Shown: positions 44,704 to 54,503, counted from the stretch's first letter. The stretch: 64,000 nt of DNA from Calothrix sp. PCC 7716 (GCF_019977735.1 NZ_AP025018.1:10358580-10422579), one strand, 5' to 3'. Translations and numbers: made by a program. Notes: a model not told the origin generated them from the sequence alone.

Positions 44704-46170
44704 TTAGCTACTACTTTCAAAGTAGCTTTGGCATTTTTGTTGTTGTGGGCAAATTTGACATAAGTGTGGCTGGATAGTAGCTGGGGGTGGGTTTGGCGCC
44801 GGCGCCCTCCAAGTCAACCATTGCTGTATTTGTTCTAATTTACGGGGAATTAGCTCGTTGGCTATATGTTCTAGCTGTTCCCAAGAATAATAATATTCTT
44901 TAAATGGCAAAATACAGTAAACTACCGAATCAACAGGCGCCTTTTTATTTTGCGAAAGCATATAGCTGTAAGTAGCGACTTGTGCTAGCTGCGCTGATAA
45001 GTCTACGGGTTGATAAGCTTTAAGCTCAATTAAGCATAAACGGTTAAGATCAAAATTAAAAACTAAGTAATCGTATCTTCCTAAAACTCTTAGCTGTGAG
45101 TTATCAGGCAAGTTAAAATAATGTTCAAGTTTACGGTCTTCAACCATGAAAGTTTCGCTAATTACGTTTTCAGCACTACAATAGTTTCGGTTAATTATTA
45201 GTAGTTCTGCAAAGCGTATAATTAATTCTTTCAAACCTTCCCAAACTTTAAGTAGTGGTTGAGCTAGGTTTGAATCTTTACTTGTCGCCTTTTGTAAATA
45301 AGCGTAGAATATTCTATTGTAATAAAGCTGTTGTATGTTATAAGCTATTTGCTCTACAACTAATTCTGATGCAGATGGTTTAAATAATTCTATAAACTCA
45401 GATTTATTAAGTAATAAATTAATCAATTCGTCTACTAAGTTATGGAATTGACTAATATCAACAACGTCTTCCGTCTGTAAAAATAATGTACTACCTCCAA
45501 AATGATGGTTTAAATAGAGTAAACGCGGACATTCAAATGCTAATCGTAATTTGTTCGGCGTTAAAGACTTGGGTTTTTCGGCTAACTGTACAGAACTTGG
45601 CGCCACTTCGAGAATGGAAGTTAGTACATTAGCTTTAGAGAATCCTAGTAAATGTTGATGAACAGCAGCTAAATAGACAGTATCCATAGCGGCATATTTT
45701 AGCTGCTTTTGAGTAAGTGGGCGCCTTCCCCAGTCACTTCCTTGTTCTTCTTTATCTACATCTGAGAAGTTACATAGCTCTGTGGCTAAGGTTTTTAACT
45801 GTAAATTAGAAACTTGTAAAACTTCCTTACTTATTCTTCTAGCTTTTTTTAATGTACAAGTAATGTTTTGTGCATCAATACTACCAAGATACTTTAAATC
45901 AAAGCTAGCATTATGAAATACTTTTTCGATTTGAGGATTAATCATGATTTGATTAATAAAGTAGGAAATCAAATCATGTTTATCCAAAACATCAAAAATA
46001 TACACTGACTCGTTTACTGCATCACTAGCTTTTGTTAACACTTGTATTATAGAAAGCCTAGGTTTTTCAGTATACCAGTCAGCTATTTCTGTATCTACCC
46101 ATAATATTTTAGCCGAAGTAAGTTCGTTAATTTTCGTGATGATTTCGATGCTTCCTGTTAAATATTGCAT
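44704..46170 (-). CDS. RNase D-like 3'-5' exonuclease fused to a Cas4-like PD-(D/E)XK nuclease
   Basis: 488 residues. Residues 1-175 are a DEDDy exonuclease: Asp26 and Glu28 (WVDTEIADW), Asp91 (HNASFDLKYL), Tyr159 and Asp163 (KYAAMDTVYL). Residues ~203-488 are a RecB/Cas4-type nuclease: Asp367, Glu382 and Lys384 (IELKAYQP), Gln397/Tyr401. Four cysteines (214, 471, 474, 480; FECPRLLYL and CQICPQQQKC) are spaced as in Fe-S-containing Cas4/AddB nucleases. Third gene of a minus-strand operon after an AAA ATPase (21-bp gap). A double nuclease suggests end processing or destruction of foreign DNA (inference). Confidence 0.85.
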   Translation of the reverse strand: MQYLTGSIEIITKINELTSAKILWVDTEIADWYTEKPRLSIIQVLTKASDAVNESVYIFDVLDKHDLISYFINQIMINPQIEKVFHNASFDLKYLGSIDAQNITCTLKKARRISKEVLQVSNLQLKTLATELCNFSDVDKEEQGSDWGRRPLTQKQLKYAAMDTVYLAAVHQHLLGFSKANVLTSILEVAPSSVQLAEKPKSLTPNKLRLAFECPRLLYLNHHFGGSTLFLQTEDVVDISQFHNLVDELINLLLNKSEFIELFKPSASELVVEQIAYNIQQLYYNRIFYAYLQKATSKDSNLAQPLLKVWEGLKELIIRFAELLIINRNYCSAENVISETFMVEDRKLEHYFNLPDNSQLRVLGRYDYLVFNFDLNRLCLIELKAYQPVDLSAQLAQVATYSYMLSQNKKAPVDSVVYCILPFKEYYYSWEQLEHIANELIPRKLEQIQQWLTWRAPAPNPPPATIQPHLCQICPQQQKCQSYFESSS

Positions 46171-46191
46171 GATTCCTGATAACTATGTAAA

Positions 46192-48174
46192 TTATTTAGC
46201 GACTAAGCAAATTAACTTATCCATATTTTTATTAGTATCCATAACTTTAACTCTATCTTCATCTCGCAAAGAATCAATTAATCCCTGAATGTCGCTGTCA
46301 CTAACGTCAGGATAATGATTTTGAGCTTGTGATAGTAAAGTTGAAATTCCAAGAAATTGTTGAGTTGTAATAAGATTTAGCAAAAAGTCTTTAATTGATT
46401 GTAAATCTTTAGCCTGAATTCCTGTAGAATTATCTTTAGCAATAAGACCTAAGTCTTGTAAAACGCTACAATTTTCTAGAATCTTAGACTTACGCATTAA
46501 GTCTTGTAACTCTGCTACTTGAATAGTCTTACCACCAATAACTAATTCTTGACTTATACAAGAATTAACTAAGCTCTGATAAGTTGCAAGAATCTGAACC
46601 GATGCTAAATCAGGTTTGATGTGAAAGTTTCTAGTACCTTTGAAAATTTGTTGATAGATTTGATTACCTTTCAGCTTTGCATCTCCAACACTAGCCATTC
46701 TAATCAAATATAATTTTTGACAAAGATTTTGCTGAATGACTTTCTGAGCAGCATTCATCACGTTGAAAAATGTTACCATGTTAGCATCTTCTGTCCAAAT
46801 TATTCCTATTTTACCAACTTTATAATGTTGATAGCTTAAAGAAGAGCTATCGTATTTACCATTAATAAACTTAGTTTTCACAGATAGCAACTCTAAAGCT
46901 TCTAATGATAATTTTAACATGCTTATTAAGTCATGTGCAGCTACATAGCTTATTTGATTAATTCTTCCCTGAGTTTTTTTAATTTCTTTCAGCCAAATTA
47001 ATGCAAATTCAGCTTGGTCTTTATTACCACTTTTTCCAGCTTCGATAAGTATTTCTTTATATTCTTGATATTGCTGTCTTCCTAAAATAATTATATTTCT
47101 TGGAAGAGCTTTCCCACCAGGAAACTCATCTTGTAATAGTTTTGTAGTGAGTGGGAAGATGGGTGTATTATGCTGAGGGTTAGCTACTTGATGTAATGGT
47201 TGTAATCGGTAAGCCCAAAGTGCTTCTGCTTGGTTTAAGTTAATGGGTCTAAGCTGAATATCTTTTTCTACTCTAGCTTTGTCTGATTGAATAATAAGCT
47301 GTTTAGCACGCATCCAAGGCTCTTTTACTACGCTAATAATAATTAAGAAGTTTTTAAGATTGTCATTATGAATAGTTGTATTAATGTTAAATAGTGGTTG
47401 AGGATTGGCGCCAAAGTATGCTGTACTCTCAACTTGGTCAAAACAGAGAACTATAGGTTGTGTCTGTGTTGATATTTTGCCAAAGTTAGCCAAAATATTT
47501 TTAGCTGCATCTTCCGTATCAATACAAAATTTTACTTTGAGAGCTTGCATTGACTCTTCGCTTAAGTCATCACCTCTCAACCATTCACTAGCTAAGTCAT
47601 ATAATTCTGGATTAGTCAAGTCATATAATACCCCAAAAAACATCTCAGGATTATAAATACTTGCTAATTTATATTCGTTTTTAAGATGCTTGATAAATTT
47701 TTGACGGTCATTTAATAATGATTGCCAAATGCCATCGGCAAAATTGTTCTTCGTGGAGCATTTTGTAAATGCTGATAAACTTTTGAGCCATAAAATTAAT
47801 TGAGACTCTTCCTTACCTTCGGGTATTTGCAATAAGCTATCAACACTATACCTTAAAATATGGCGCCAGATATAATCATTATCTGCCCAAAGTCCAATGT
47901 AGGCAAAAAAAGCCTTTGAGTTAAAAGTTTTTTTCAGTCTTCCTAAAAGATAGCTTTTACCCGAACCTGAATCACCTACAAGTAAAAGTGTACGACTGCG
48001 ATTATCTTTAGAAACAAGGTCTAAATAACTTTCTATATCATTAATTACTTCTTGATGAATTGACTCGACTACAGAAGTATAATCTTGATTATCATTCCAA
48101 AAATTGCCAACTTTTGTGTTTACGAGGTCAAAAGGGTTAACCTCGCTCATAATGATGTCGTTGATAGATACCAT
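46192..48174 (-). CDS. Large P-loop ATPase of unknown family
   Basis: 660 residues. Walker A GDSGSGKS (67-74) and a Walker B-like IVLCFDQVES near residue 245. The remaining two thirds are helical and unrecognised (GGKALPRNIIILGRQQYQEY resembles the post-sensor region of AAA ATPases). It is similar in layout to ATPases of phage-defence and plasmid-maintenance loci, but I cannot assign it. It lies between a winged-helix-like gene (48-bp gap) and the double nuclease, so it probably drives or controls the nuclease. Confidence 0.75.
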   Translation of the reverse strand: MVSINDIIMSEVNPFDLVNTKVGNFWNDNQDYTSVVESIHQEVINDIESYLDLVSKDNRSRTLLLVGDSGSGKSYLLGRLKKTFNSKAFFAYIGLWADNDYIWRHILRYSVDSLLQIPEGKEESQLILWLKSLSAFTKCSTKNNFADGIWQSLLNDRQKFIKHLKNEYKLASIYNPEMFFGVLYDLTNPELYDLASEWLRGDDLSEESMQALKVKFCIDTEDAAKNILANFGKISTQTQPIVLCFDQVESTAYFGANPQPLFNINTTIHNDNLKNFLIIISVVKEPWMRAKQLIIQSDKARVEKDIQLRPINLNQAEALWAYRLQPLHQVANPQHNTPIFPLTTKLLQDEFPGGKALPRNIIILGRQQYQEYKEILIEAGKSGNKDQAEFALIWLKEIKKTQGRINQISYVAAHDLISMLKLSLEALELLSVKTKFINGKYDSSSLSYQHYKVGKIGIIWTEDANMVTFFNVMNAAQKVIQQNLCQKLYLIRMASVGDAKLKGNQIYQQIFKGTRNFHIKPDLASVQILATYQSLVNSCISQELVIGGKTIQVAELQDLMRKSKILENCSVLQDLGLIAKDNSTGIQAKDLQSIKDFLLNLITTQQFLGISTLLSQAQNHYPDVSDSDIQGLIDSLRDEDRVKVMDTNKNMDKLICLVAK

Positions 48175-48222
48175 AGTTCAATTGTACAGTGAAATTAATG
48201 TAAGAGCGTTTAGCTGTGTAGC

Positions 48223-49065
48223 TCAATAAACAGTAATAAAAAAGAGCGAACCACCGATATTCTGAATAATTCCAGCTTCAACTTCTTCGGGCTTATAATC
48301 TGTGGGGTCAAGTAAAGTACTTAACTCTATCTGGTCGCTTGCTTGCAGACGGTAAAGTGCTTTGTCCAATTCATCGCGCGTTAGTGGTAGTTGTAACTTT
48401 TTCCGTAAGTGGAAGATTGGTAAATAATTGTCACTACCAAGCTCCCTGTCTAAATTCCGGATAATTTGTAAAATTTCTTCATCGTTAATATTAGTATCTT
48501 TTTCAACCGATGGCTCTACGTTATCTATCGGTGTAGATAGCTGTTGTGAATGACCGCATAGAGTTTTCCGCATGAAGCGCAGGTAATTACCAAGCAAGTC
48601 TAAGCTGATATTCCCGGCGCCTTCAGCAACATAATCATCTCGCAAATACTCAATACCGCGTTCAGTCAGCCAAACTTCAGCATTTGTCTTTTTAATTTTC
48701 TCTTCAGGCTCAATCAAACCCTTGTCAATCAAAACTTTTATTATCTCATCCCGTTTACTAGCTTCTGGCAAAGTAATTTTACTAAGACTAATTTGTTCAG
48801 AAGCCTTACTAATCTTTTCCAATACCTGACGTTCTTCTTGTGTTATCGACACTTCTTTAAAGTCAAGCTTGAGCAAATCTTGACCATGAGATAAAATCTT
48901 GACCTTAGCAATTTCACGGGTATAATCTATAAGTCTTTGCTTACCTAAAGAAAGACAAGTCTTATCTTTAGCCTTCAAAGACTTAAATTCAATGGCATCG
49001 TAGCTAGAACGATAATCGTTACATCCCAGTAACTGAAGAAGAAAATTTAATTCATTAATATCCAT
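48223..49065 (-). CDS. Winged-helix-like protein, first gene of the nuclease operon
   Basis: 280 residues, no family recognised. The centre (ASKRDEIIKVLIDKGLIEPE, VWLTERGIEYLRDDYV) and the C-terminal region (FHLRKKLQLPLTRDELDKAL, YRLQASDQIELS) each look like winged helices. The first 80 residues could be a separate domain. Such proteins often recognise DNA or recruit an ATPase. It begins the three-gene minus-strand operon that ends with the RNase D/Cas4-like protein. Confidence 0.65.
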   Translation of the reverse strand: MDINELNFLLQLLGCNDYRSSYDAIEFKSLKAKDKTCLSLGKQRLIDYTREIAKVKILSHGQDLLKLDFKEVSITQEERQVLEKISKASEQISLSKITLPEASKRDEIIKVLIDKGLIEPEEKIKKTNAEVWLTERGIEYLRDDYVAEGAGNISLDLLGNYLRFMRKTLCGHSQQLSTPIDNVEPSVEKDTNINDEEILQIIRNLDRELGSDNYLPIFHLRKKLQLPLTRDELDKALYRLQASDQIELSTLLDPTDYKPEEVEAGIIQNIGGSLFFITVY

Positions 49066-49263
49066 CGATAATCTTAATTTTGGCTGAACTCAACAACACT
49101 TAGCTTAGATAGTAAAAAATTACACATATTTTTATTTCAGCAATAATTAGTGCCTATGGACTATTAACTCCCTGGCAAACTAGAAACTTCCTAGATTTAT
49201 ACAGTCACGCTTAACTTCACTTGCACTAATTTAAGGAAGTATAATTAGTGTTGCTTGTTCCCA

Positions 49264-49667
49264 ATGTCATTTACTCTTAATAAAACCGTTTACGGTCAAC
49301 TTTTAGCCGAATTTCAGCTAAAAATATTTACTTCTGAGGAAGAATATAATTTTGCGCTTGCTTCTGCTCAAAAATTAATGCATTGTCAGAATCGTTCTCC
49401 TGAGCAGACGATTGTACTACATTTTTAGTTAACTTGGTTGAAGAGTACGAGAGTAAACATTACCCAATGGGAGAATCGTCTCCGCACGAAATTTTAGAAT
49501 ATTTGATGGAAGTGCAAGGTTTAAAGGAATGTGACCTTGTTGATATTATTGGTTCTAAAGATGTTGTTAGTGAAATTATACACGGGAAGAGAAACATAAG
49601 TAAAAAGCAGGCTAAGGCTTTAGAAGAGTTTTTCTGTGTTTATCCAAAATTATTTATTTCATTGTAA
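49264..49667 (+). pseudogene. HigA-like (XRE) antitoxin gene with a one-base frameshift
   Basis: From ATG 49264 the frame reads TLNKTVYGQLLAEFQLKIFT ... CQNRSPEQTIVLHF and stops. The second frame continues LVEEYESKHYPMGESSPHEI, then HTH (VVSEIIHGKRNISKKQAKAL). One extra T in the T-run at about 49418-49423 would join them as HFLVNLVEEYE. No HigB toxin gene precedes it. Either a real mutation or a homopolymer error. Confidence 0.8.
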
Positions 49668-49708
49668 GAGGATGTTTGGAAAGTTATATTTAATATTTAA
49701 TCTTAGCT

Positions 49709-49790
49709 TTAATCCCCCCAACCCCCCTTAATAAGGGGGGCTAAGAAATACTCTTATTCCCCCCTTATTAAGGGGGGTTAGGGGGGATCG
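49709..49790. repeat. CCCCCCTTAATAAGGGGGG hairpin pair
   Basis: Two copies in succession (CCCCCCTTAATAAGGGGGG and CCCCCCTTATTAAGGGGGG), flanked by CCCCCCAA and TTAGGGGGG arms that can pair over about 80 bp. Same family as at 36638. Confidence 0.75.
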
Positions 49791-49879
49791 TATTTGAAGA
49801 AAATGTCTGAACCGAGTAGCATTAATAGCAGTACTAGATAAATTGTAAAGCCCGGTTTATTAGCGTAAGTCGTATATTT

Positions 49880-50824
49880 TTACGCTTGGCTGAATGATAT
49901 TCCTTTCTTTTTCATCATATCTTTAACTTTTAGCCAAATTTTTCTACTAAAAGTGATTCGCCATCCTGCCCATGCAGTTAAATCGATGTATTGGAAAAAT
50001 AACATTCTGTTTGGGTGTTTACAGCCTAGTTTCCAAGGTTTCGCAGATGATGAAAAATGAACAATATAAGAATCGTTAATTACGTTATTATACATTTCTT
50101 CGGTCAAAGAAGTTTCTTTCCATGATGAATAACTATGTATAACAGCTTGGCTATTCCATCTTGGGTCAAGCTCACTCCATTTTCCTGCAATTACTGCATT
50201 CATTGCATCTTGGTCATGCCAGCGAATATATTGTTGATTATTAGTTATATAGTTAATTATTTCTTGTGAAAAATTATCACGGCGCCATTTCTCAACATTA
50301 ATAACTAAAACTCCTCCATTGAAATATTTACAATCTGGAGCTATTCCAAGTTGCTGATAGTTTTGTAAACCTTTAGGAGAAGACACATAAGTTGCCTCTA
50401 TATCCATATCTCGCACTGCTAATACATAATTATCTGCAATTTCTGTATCCCACAATTTCTCTATGTTGGCTTTTACTATTACATCACTATCTAAATAAAT
50501 TGCTTTTTGATACTTTTCAGGTAGTAACTCAGGAATTAAAATTCTATAATATGAAGCAATTGTTATATGTCTGGAAATTATGGCATGAGCAAGTTTTGCC
50601 TCATCTGGTACAAGCCACTCAATAATAACGTTAGGTTTACTTAAAGATTTAAGAATCTTATTTTTATTTGCTTGTGTGATTTTATCTGCAATTATACATA
50701 TAATTACCTGACGTTGACTACTAACATTAGCAATTACAGAGGACATAGTTGTGGCTAGTGGCATTGAATAATTATCGTCTGCACAGCCAACAATTACAAT
50801 CGGACTTTTTTCTGTAACGAGCAT
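49880..50824 (-). CDS. Glycosyltransferase family 8 protein
   Basis: 314 residues. The GT-A fold has the family DxD motif in AIYLDSDVIV and a second metal/substrate block KYFNGGVLVINVEKW, followed by HDQDAMNAV and HFSSSAKPWK. GT8 enzymes transfer galactose or glucose from UDP-sugars, for example in lipopolysaccharide outer core. Part of a group of sugar genes through 54466. Confidence 0.88.
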   Translation of the reverse strand: MLVTEKSPIVIVGCADDNYSMPLATTMSSVIANVSSQRQVIICIIADKITQANKNKILKSLSKPNVIIEWLVPDEAKLAHAIISRHITIASYYRILIPELLPEKYQKAIYLDSDVIVKANIEKLWDTEIADNYVLAVRDMDIEATYVSSPKGLQNYQQLGIAPDCKYFNGGVLVINVEKWRRDNFSQEIINYITNNQQYIRWHDQDAMNAVIAGKWSELDPRWNSQAVIHSYSSWKETSLTEEMYNNVINDSYIVHFSSSAKPWKLGCKHPNRMLFFQYIDLTAWAGWRITFSRKIWLKVKDMMKKKGISFSQA

Positions 50825-50896
50825 TATAAACCTAACCCCTGTCTAAAATGTGATTAACGTAGAAAAAAGAATATTACACCAGTAGAGATAAAAACG

Positions 50897-51904
50897 TTAT
50901 GAAACTAGCATTTTGACTTTCTTTGTGGCTTTTTTATATAATCTAGAAAATTTTTCGCTGAAGCTAGGAGAATAAAAGTTTTGCGGTCTACTTTCAGGGT
51001 GTTTCAAAAAGCGGTAATGCAAAAACTCTTCTTTGTAGCGTATATCTACATTTTCACCAGAACACAAACGAGTAAAATCGATTGTTGGGTAGTTCATATA
51101 GTGAAGTCGGTGGATTGGTTTTAAACCTTGCTCATTATAAAGGACATTGTTTATATTGACGAATAGGTCTGCAATGGCACAATTTCCAGTTCTATCTTCT
51201 CCATTTTCACTAAGAGTATAGTTAAAAAGTGGCAAATTTGATTTAAAGGTCAAATAATTAAATAAATGAGCGTCATCCCACCAAGCAGTTAGCCATTCTA
51301 CTTCTCTCTGTTCAATTAAAAGCTTTTTATATTTCGTCAAATCTGCTGCTGTAAATAAACCTCGCTTTGAACCAAAAAAATCAGAGCAGTGAAGTCGAGG
51401 ACGTATCTGTTGTTCTGTAAATAAATTAGCTTGCTCAAGGAATGGAACATTCAATGGTACCTTTATACGGTTTTTGCTATGTATCCAGTCATCGAATACA
51501 AAACTATATGTATTCAATTTTTCAAAAATACCATCAAAAGACTTCATTACCAAACTATCGGCATCACAAAATACAAATGCATCAAAGTCTCCATCAAAAG
51601 CACACATTTTCCTTTGTAGATGACCAGAAGACCACCAATTTCGTGATAGTTTAGAAGCTTTGGCGCCGGGATGAACAGCCCATACCTCATTTGCGAATTC
51701 TTCCCAACGCTGAATAGATTCGCTATTATCAAAAATGGTGACATTAACTCTAGAATTAACTTCCTGTTTTACTAAATCTAATTGTTCATTGTAGGGAATA
51801 ATACAAACAGGAATATCGCCAATATTAACTTCTATACTATTTAGTAATGCGACTAATTGGTCGTAAACAGCGTCATTTGCTAGTGTGTAAATTCCAATCT
51901 TCAT
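50897..51904 (-). CDS. Npun_R2821/Npun_R2823 family protein (putative glycosyltransferase)
   Basis: About 335 residues from MKIGIYTLAND (ATG 51904; an upstream in-frame start at 51925 is weaker). The sequence has a GT-A-like start, FDAFVFCDADSLVMKSF with a DxD-like acidic group, and FDDWIHSKNRIKVPLN. The family is cyanobacterial and named after Nostoc punctiforme genes next to glycan loci. It is read in the same direction as the GT8 gene, 72 bp upstream. Confidence 0.82.
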   Translation of the reverse strand: MKIGIYTLANDAVYDQLVALLNSIEVNIGDIPVCIIPYNEQLDLVKQEVNSRVNVTIFDNSESIQRWEEFANEVWAVHPGAKASKLSRNWWSSGHLQRKMCAFDGDFDAFVFCDADSLVMKSFDGIFEKLNTYSFVFDDWIHSKNRIKVPLNVPFLEQANLFTEQQIRPRLHCSDFFGSKRGLFTAADLTKYKKLLIEQREVEWLTAWWDDAHLFNYLTFKSNLPLFNYTLSENGEDRTGNCAIADLFVNINNVLYNEQGLKPIHRLHYMNYPTIDFTRLCSGENVDIRYKEEFLHYRFLKHPESRPQNFYSPSFSEKFSRLYKKATKKVKMLVS

Positions 51905-52049
51905 TATATTAAAACCTCTTAACAATTAATGCTATTTAATACACTTATCGACAAAATGTTATTAGTTACTTAATCATTTTTAATCGTCTTTGAAACTTAT
52001 ACACATCAGAAATTATACTGAATAAACCGTAGAATATAAAGTATTTAAG

Positions 52050-53000
52050 TCAGTGTGAGTTAACTTTTCGGACTGCATCAAACGCCATTGGTCGAATTCC
52101 AACGGGTAGCAGCGACAATCCTAAACCTGTTAACGCTTTAGAAAGCGAATGTGCTTTACCAGCTAGTACTAATTCTCTTCCTTGCTGCGTCTCACCTTTT
52201 TCTATTAATCTTAGCCCTAATAATAACTGTGTTTCGGTCAGGCGCCCTTGACGGATTTTTTCTAATTTATCTGACTCAAATTTATAATTTTCTAAGTACT
52301 GTATTTTATCTGATAGGTAGCGAATCGCACGGTCTTTACTTTGCTGTTCAGCGTGGCAGCGATATTCCATTAGTAATTCGGGTAGATAATACCCTTGTTT
52401 TCCTGATGATGCCAACCTTACAAACAAGTCGTTGTCTTCGCAGTTCTGCCAGTTGGGTTGCATGAAACCTACTTCTGTTAAGACTTTGCGTCTAAATAAT
52501 GTGGCGCCAATTTGAAAGCTTTGACGAACGAATACGACTTCAAGCAGGTTTTCTACTATTCCTTCTGGTAAGGTGTCTCTTCCCCAAATGCGAGAGTTAT
52601 ATTTGGTTTGCACTTCGTCGCGTTGGTTGTTAATATCTATTATCCAGTGGTCGGTACCAACGAAATCTACTGATGGGTAGTTGTTTAAAATTGTGGCTGT
52701 GTGTTCTAAAAATTTGGGCGTGAGTCTATCGTCATCATCAAATTTTATGAAGTATTCCCCAGTTGCTGCTTCAAAACCCGCACGCATGTTGTTACTTTTT
52801 CCAACGTTTTGCTGGTGGCGAATGTATTTGATGCGGTTGTCAGTGTATTGTGACATCAAGTTGGGGGTGTCATCGCTAGAACCGTCGTCACAGATAAATA
52901 GTTCAAAGTTTTGGTAGGTTTGTTGAAGTACGCTTTCGATGGCGAAAGGTAGTATATTAGCGCGGTTGTACGTGGGAATCGTAATGGTTATTTTAGACAT
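52050..53000 (-). CDS. Glycosyltransferase family 2 protein
   Basis: 316 residues. Classical GT2 N-terminus (ITITIPTYNRANILPFAIES), nucleotide site ELFICDDGSSDDT, and metal motif IKFDDDDRLTP. The acceptor region is ENCEDNDLFVRLASSG. Likely adds a sugar to a lipid carrier or protein glycan. One divergent promoter region (242 bp) separates it from the GT4 gene. Confidence 0.88.
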   Translation of the reverse strand: MSKITITIPTYNRANILPFAIESVLQQTYQNFELFICDDGSSDDTPNLMSQYTDNRIKYIRHQQNVGKSNNMRAGFEAATGEYFIKFDDDDRLTPKFLEHTATILNNYPSVDFVGTDHWIIDINNQRDEVQTKYNSRIWGRDTLPEGIVENLLEVVFVRQSFQIGATLFRRKVLTEVGFMQPNWQNCEDNDLFVRLASSGKQGYYLPELLMEYRCHAEQQSKDRAIRYLSDKIQYLENYKFESDKLEKIRQGRLTETQLLLGLRLIEKGETQQGRELVLAGKAHSLSKALTGLGLSLLPVGIRPMAFDAVRKVNSH

Positions 53001-53242
53001 TTTTCTCTATTTTAATATATTTATATACTTCCCTAAAGTTTTATCAATATAACAGTGGCGCCTTTATATTCTTCAAACGCTATATTTAATATCAGTGAGG
53101 TAGCTGTATAAATTTTATACATTAAAATAGCTACTTGATTTATATATCTAAATATCAGGGATATTAACGATGACGTTATCTTTAATCGTAGTTAATCCTA
53201 TATTTATATAGTTTACATTTTTTATCAGTATAATCACTTAAA

Positions 53243-54466
53243 ATGAACATACTAATGTTATCTTCAACTTTTCCTTATCCTGCTACCCGTGGGGGTACGC
53301 AGGTACGAACCTTTAATTTATTAGATTACCTAAGTCGGCGCCATACCGTAACGATGGTGACGCAACGCGAAGCTGATGTTAGTGATATGGATATTTTTAA
53401 TTTGAGAGAGCATGTTGATAATTTAGTTGTTTTTGACCGTCCACACACTGGTAATGATGGTGCGCTAGGAAAAGTTAAGAGGTTTGGCACTTTTATCGCG
53501 CGCTCAACTCCACCTAGTGTACTAAATAGATATTCACCCCAGATGCAAAGCTGGATTGATGATTTTGTTGAAGCAGGTAAATGTGACGTTATTACCTGTG
53601 AACACAGCGTTAATGAGATTTATATCAGACCGCATTTTCAACAAAAAGTCAAAACTGTAGTCAATGTCCACAGTTCCGTGTACGGTAGCTGTTTGAATCA
53701 ACTTGAAACCGGAATTTCTGAAAATAAACTTCGCGATAGATTAAATTTACCCTTACTACGCCGCTACGAACAAGAGTACTGTAAAAAGTTTTCAGATATT
53801 GTTGTGACAACCGAAGAAGATAAAATTCAACTTCTCAAATTTAAACCAAACGCTAAAATTCCTGTAATTCCCAATGGTGTAGATTTGGTGTCGTTCCCTT
53901 ATCGTACTTCTGACCCTGGTGGGCGCCGTATAGTATTTGTTGGGGCAATGGATAATTTAGCCAATATTGACGCAGTATGCTTTTTTTGTAACGAAGTTTT
54001 ACCAGAAATTCAAAAACTTTACCCAGGTACAACTTTTGATATTGTCGGTTCTCGTCCGACAAAAGAAGTGCTTGAGCTTAAAAATAAACCAGGTGTGAAT
54101 GTTACGGGTCGAGTTCCTTCAATGGCAGAGTATTTACATCAAGCTACTGTTTGTGTAGTGACAATGCGAACCGGGTTTGGAATTAAAAACAAAACTTTAG
54201 AAGCTATGGCAGCTGGTACACCAGTTGTAGGTAGTAATCGCGGTTTAGAAGGGTTAGCTTGTGAATTACCAAATGTACCACTGCGAGCAATACGGGCAAA
54301 TCAACCAGATGAATATATAAAAGCAATTAGTCAAATTTTTGATAATCCGCAATTACGCGCGGAATTATCGCATAATGCAAGAGAGTATGTAGAAAAAGAA
54401 TTTACCTGGGAAAGTGCAGGTAAGCAGTACGAAGAAATCGTAGGGGCGGGTTATACAACAAACTAG
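53243..54466 (+). CDS. Glycosyltransferase family 4 (GT-B) protein
   Basis: 407 residues. N-terminal donor/acceptor fold ILMLSSTFPYPATRGGTQVR; C-terminal nucleotide-sugar domain VFVGAMDNLANIDAVCFFCN, TRGxxxN-like VTGRVPSMAEY, and GFGIKNKTLEAMAAGTPVVG with the catalytic E-x7-E-like region. TATAAT lies 11 bp before the start. Followed by a GGGCAAGGATGCCC repeat. Confidence 0.88.
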   Translation: MNILMLSSTFPYPATRGGTQVRTFNLLDYLSRRHTVTMVTQREADVSDMDIFNLREHVDNLVVFDRPHTGNDGALGKVKRFGTFIARSTPPSVLNRYSPQMQSWIDDFVEAGKCDVITCEHSVNEIYIRPHFQQKVKTVVNVHSSVYGSCLNQLETGISENKLRDRLNLPLLRRYEQEYCKKFSDIVVTTEEDKIQLLKFKPNAKIPVIPNGVDLVSFPYRTSDPGGRRIVFVGAMDNLANIDAVCFFCNEVLPEIQKLYPGTTFDIVGSRPTKEVLELKNKPGVNVTGRVPSMAEYLHQATVCVVTMRTGFGIKNKTLEAMAAGTPVVGSNRGLEGLACELPNVPLRAIRANQPDEYIKAISQIFDNPQLRAELSHNAREYVEKEFTWESAGKQYEEIVGAGYTTN

Positions 54467-54503
54467 ATACATTATAACAACATATCTAAACCCGCCCTAT
54501 ATT

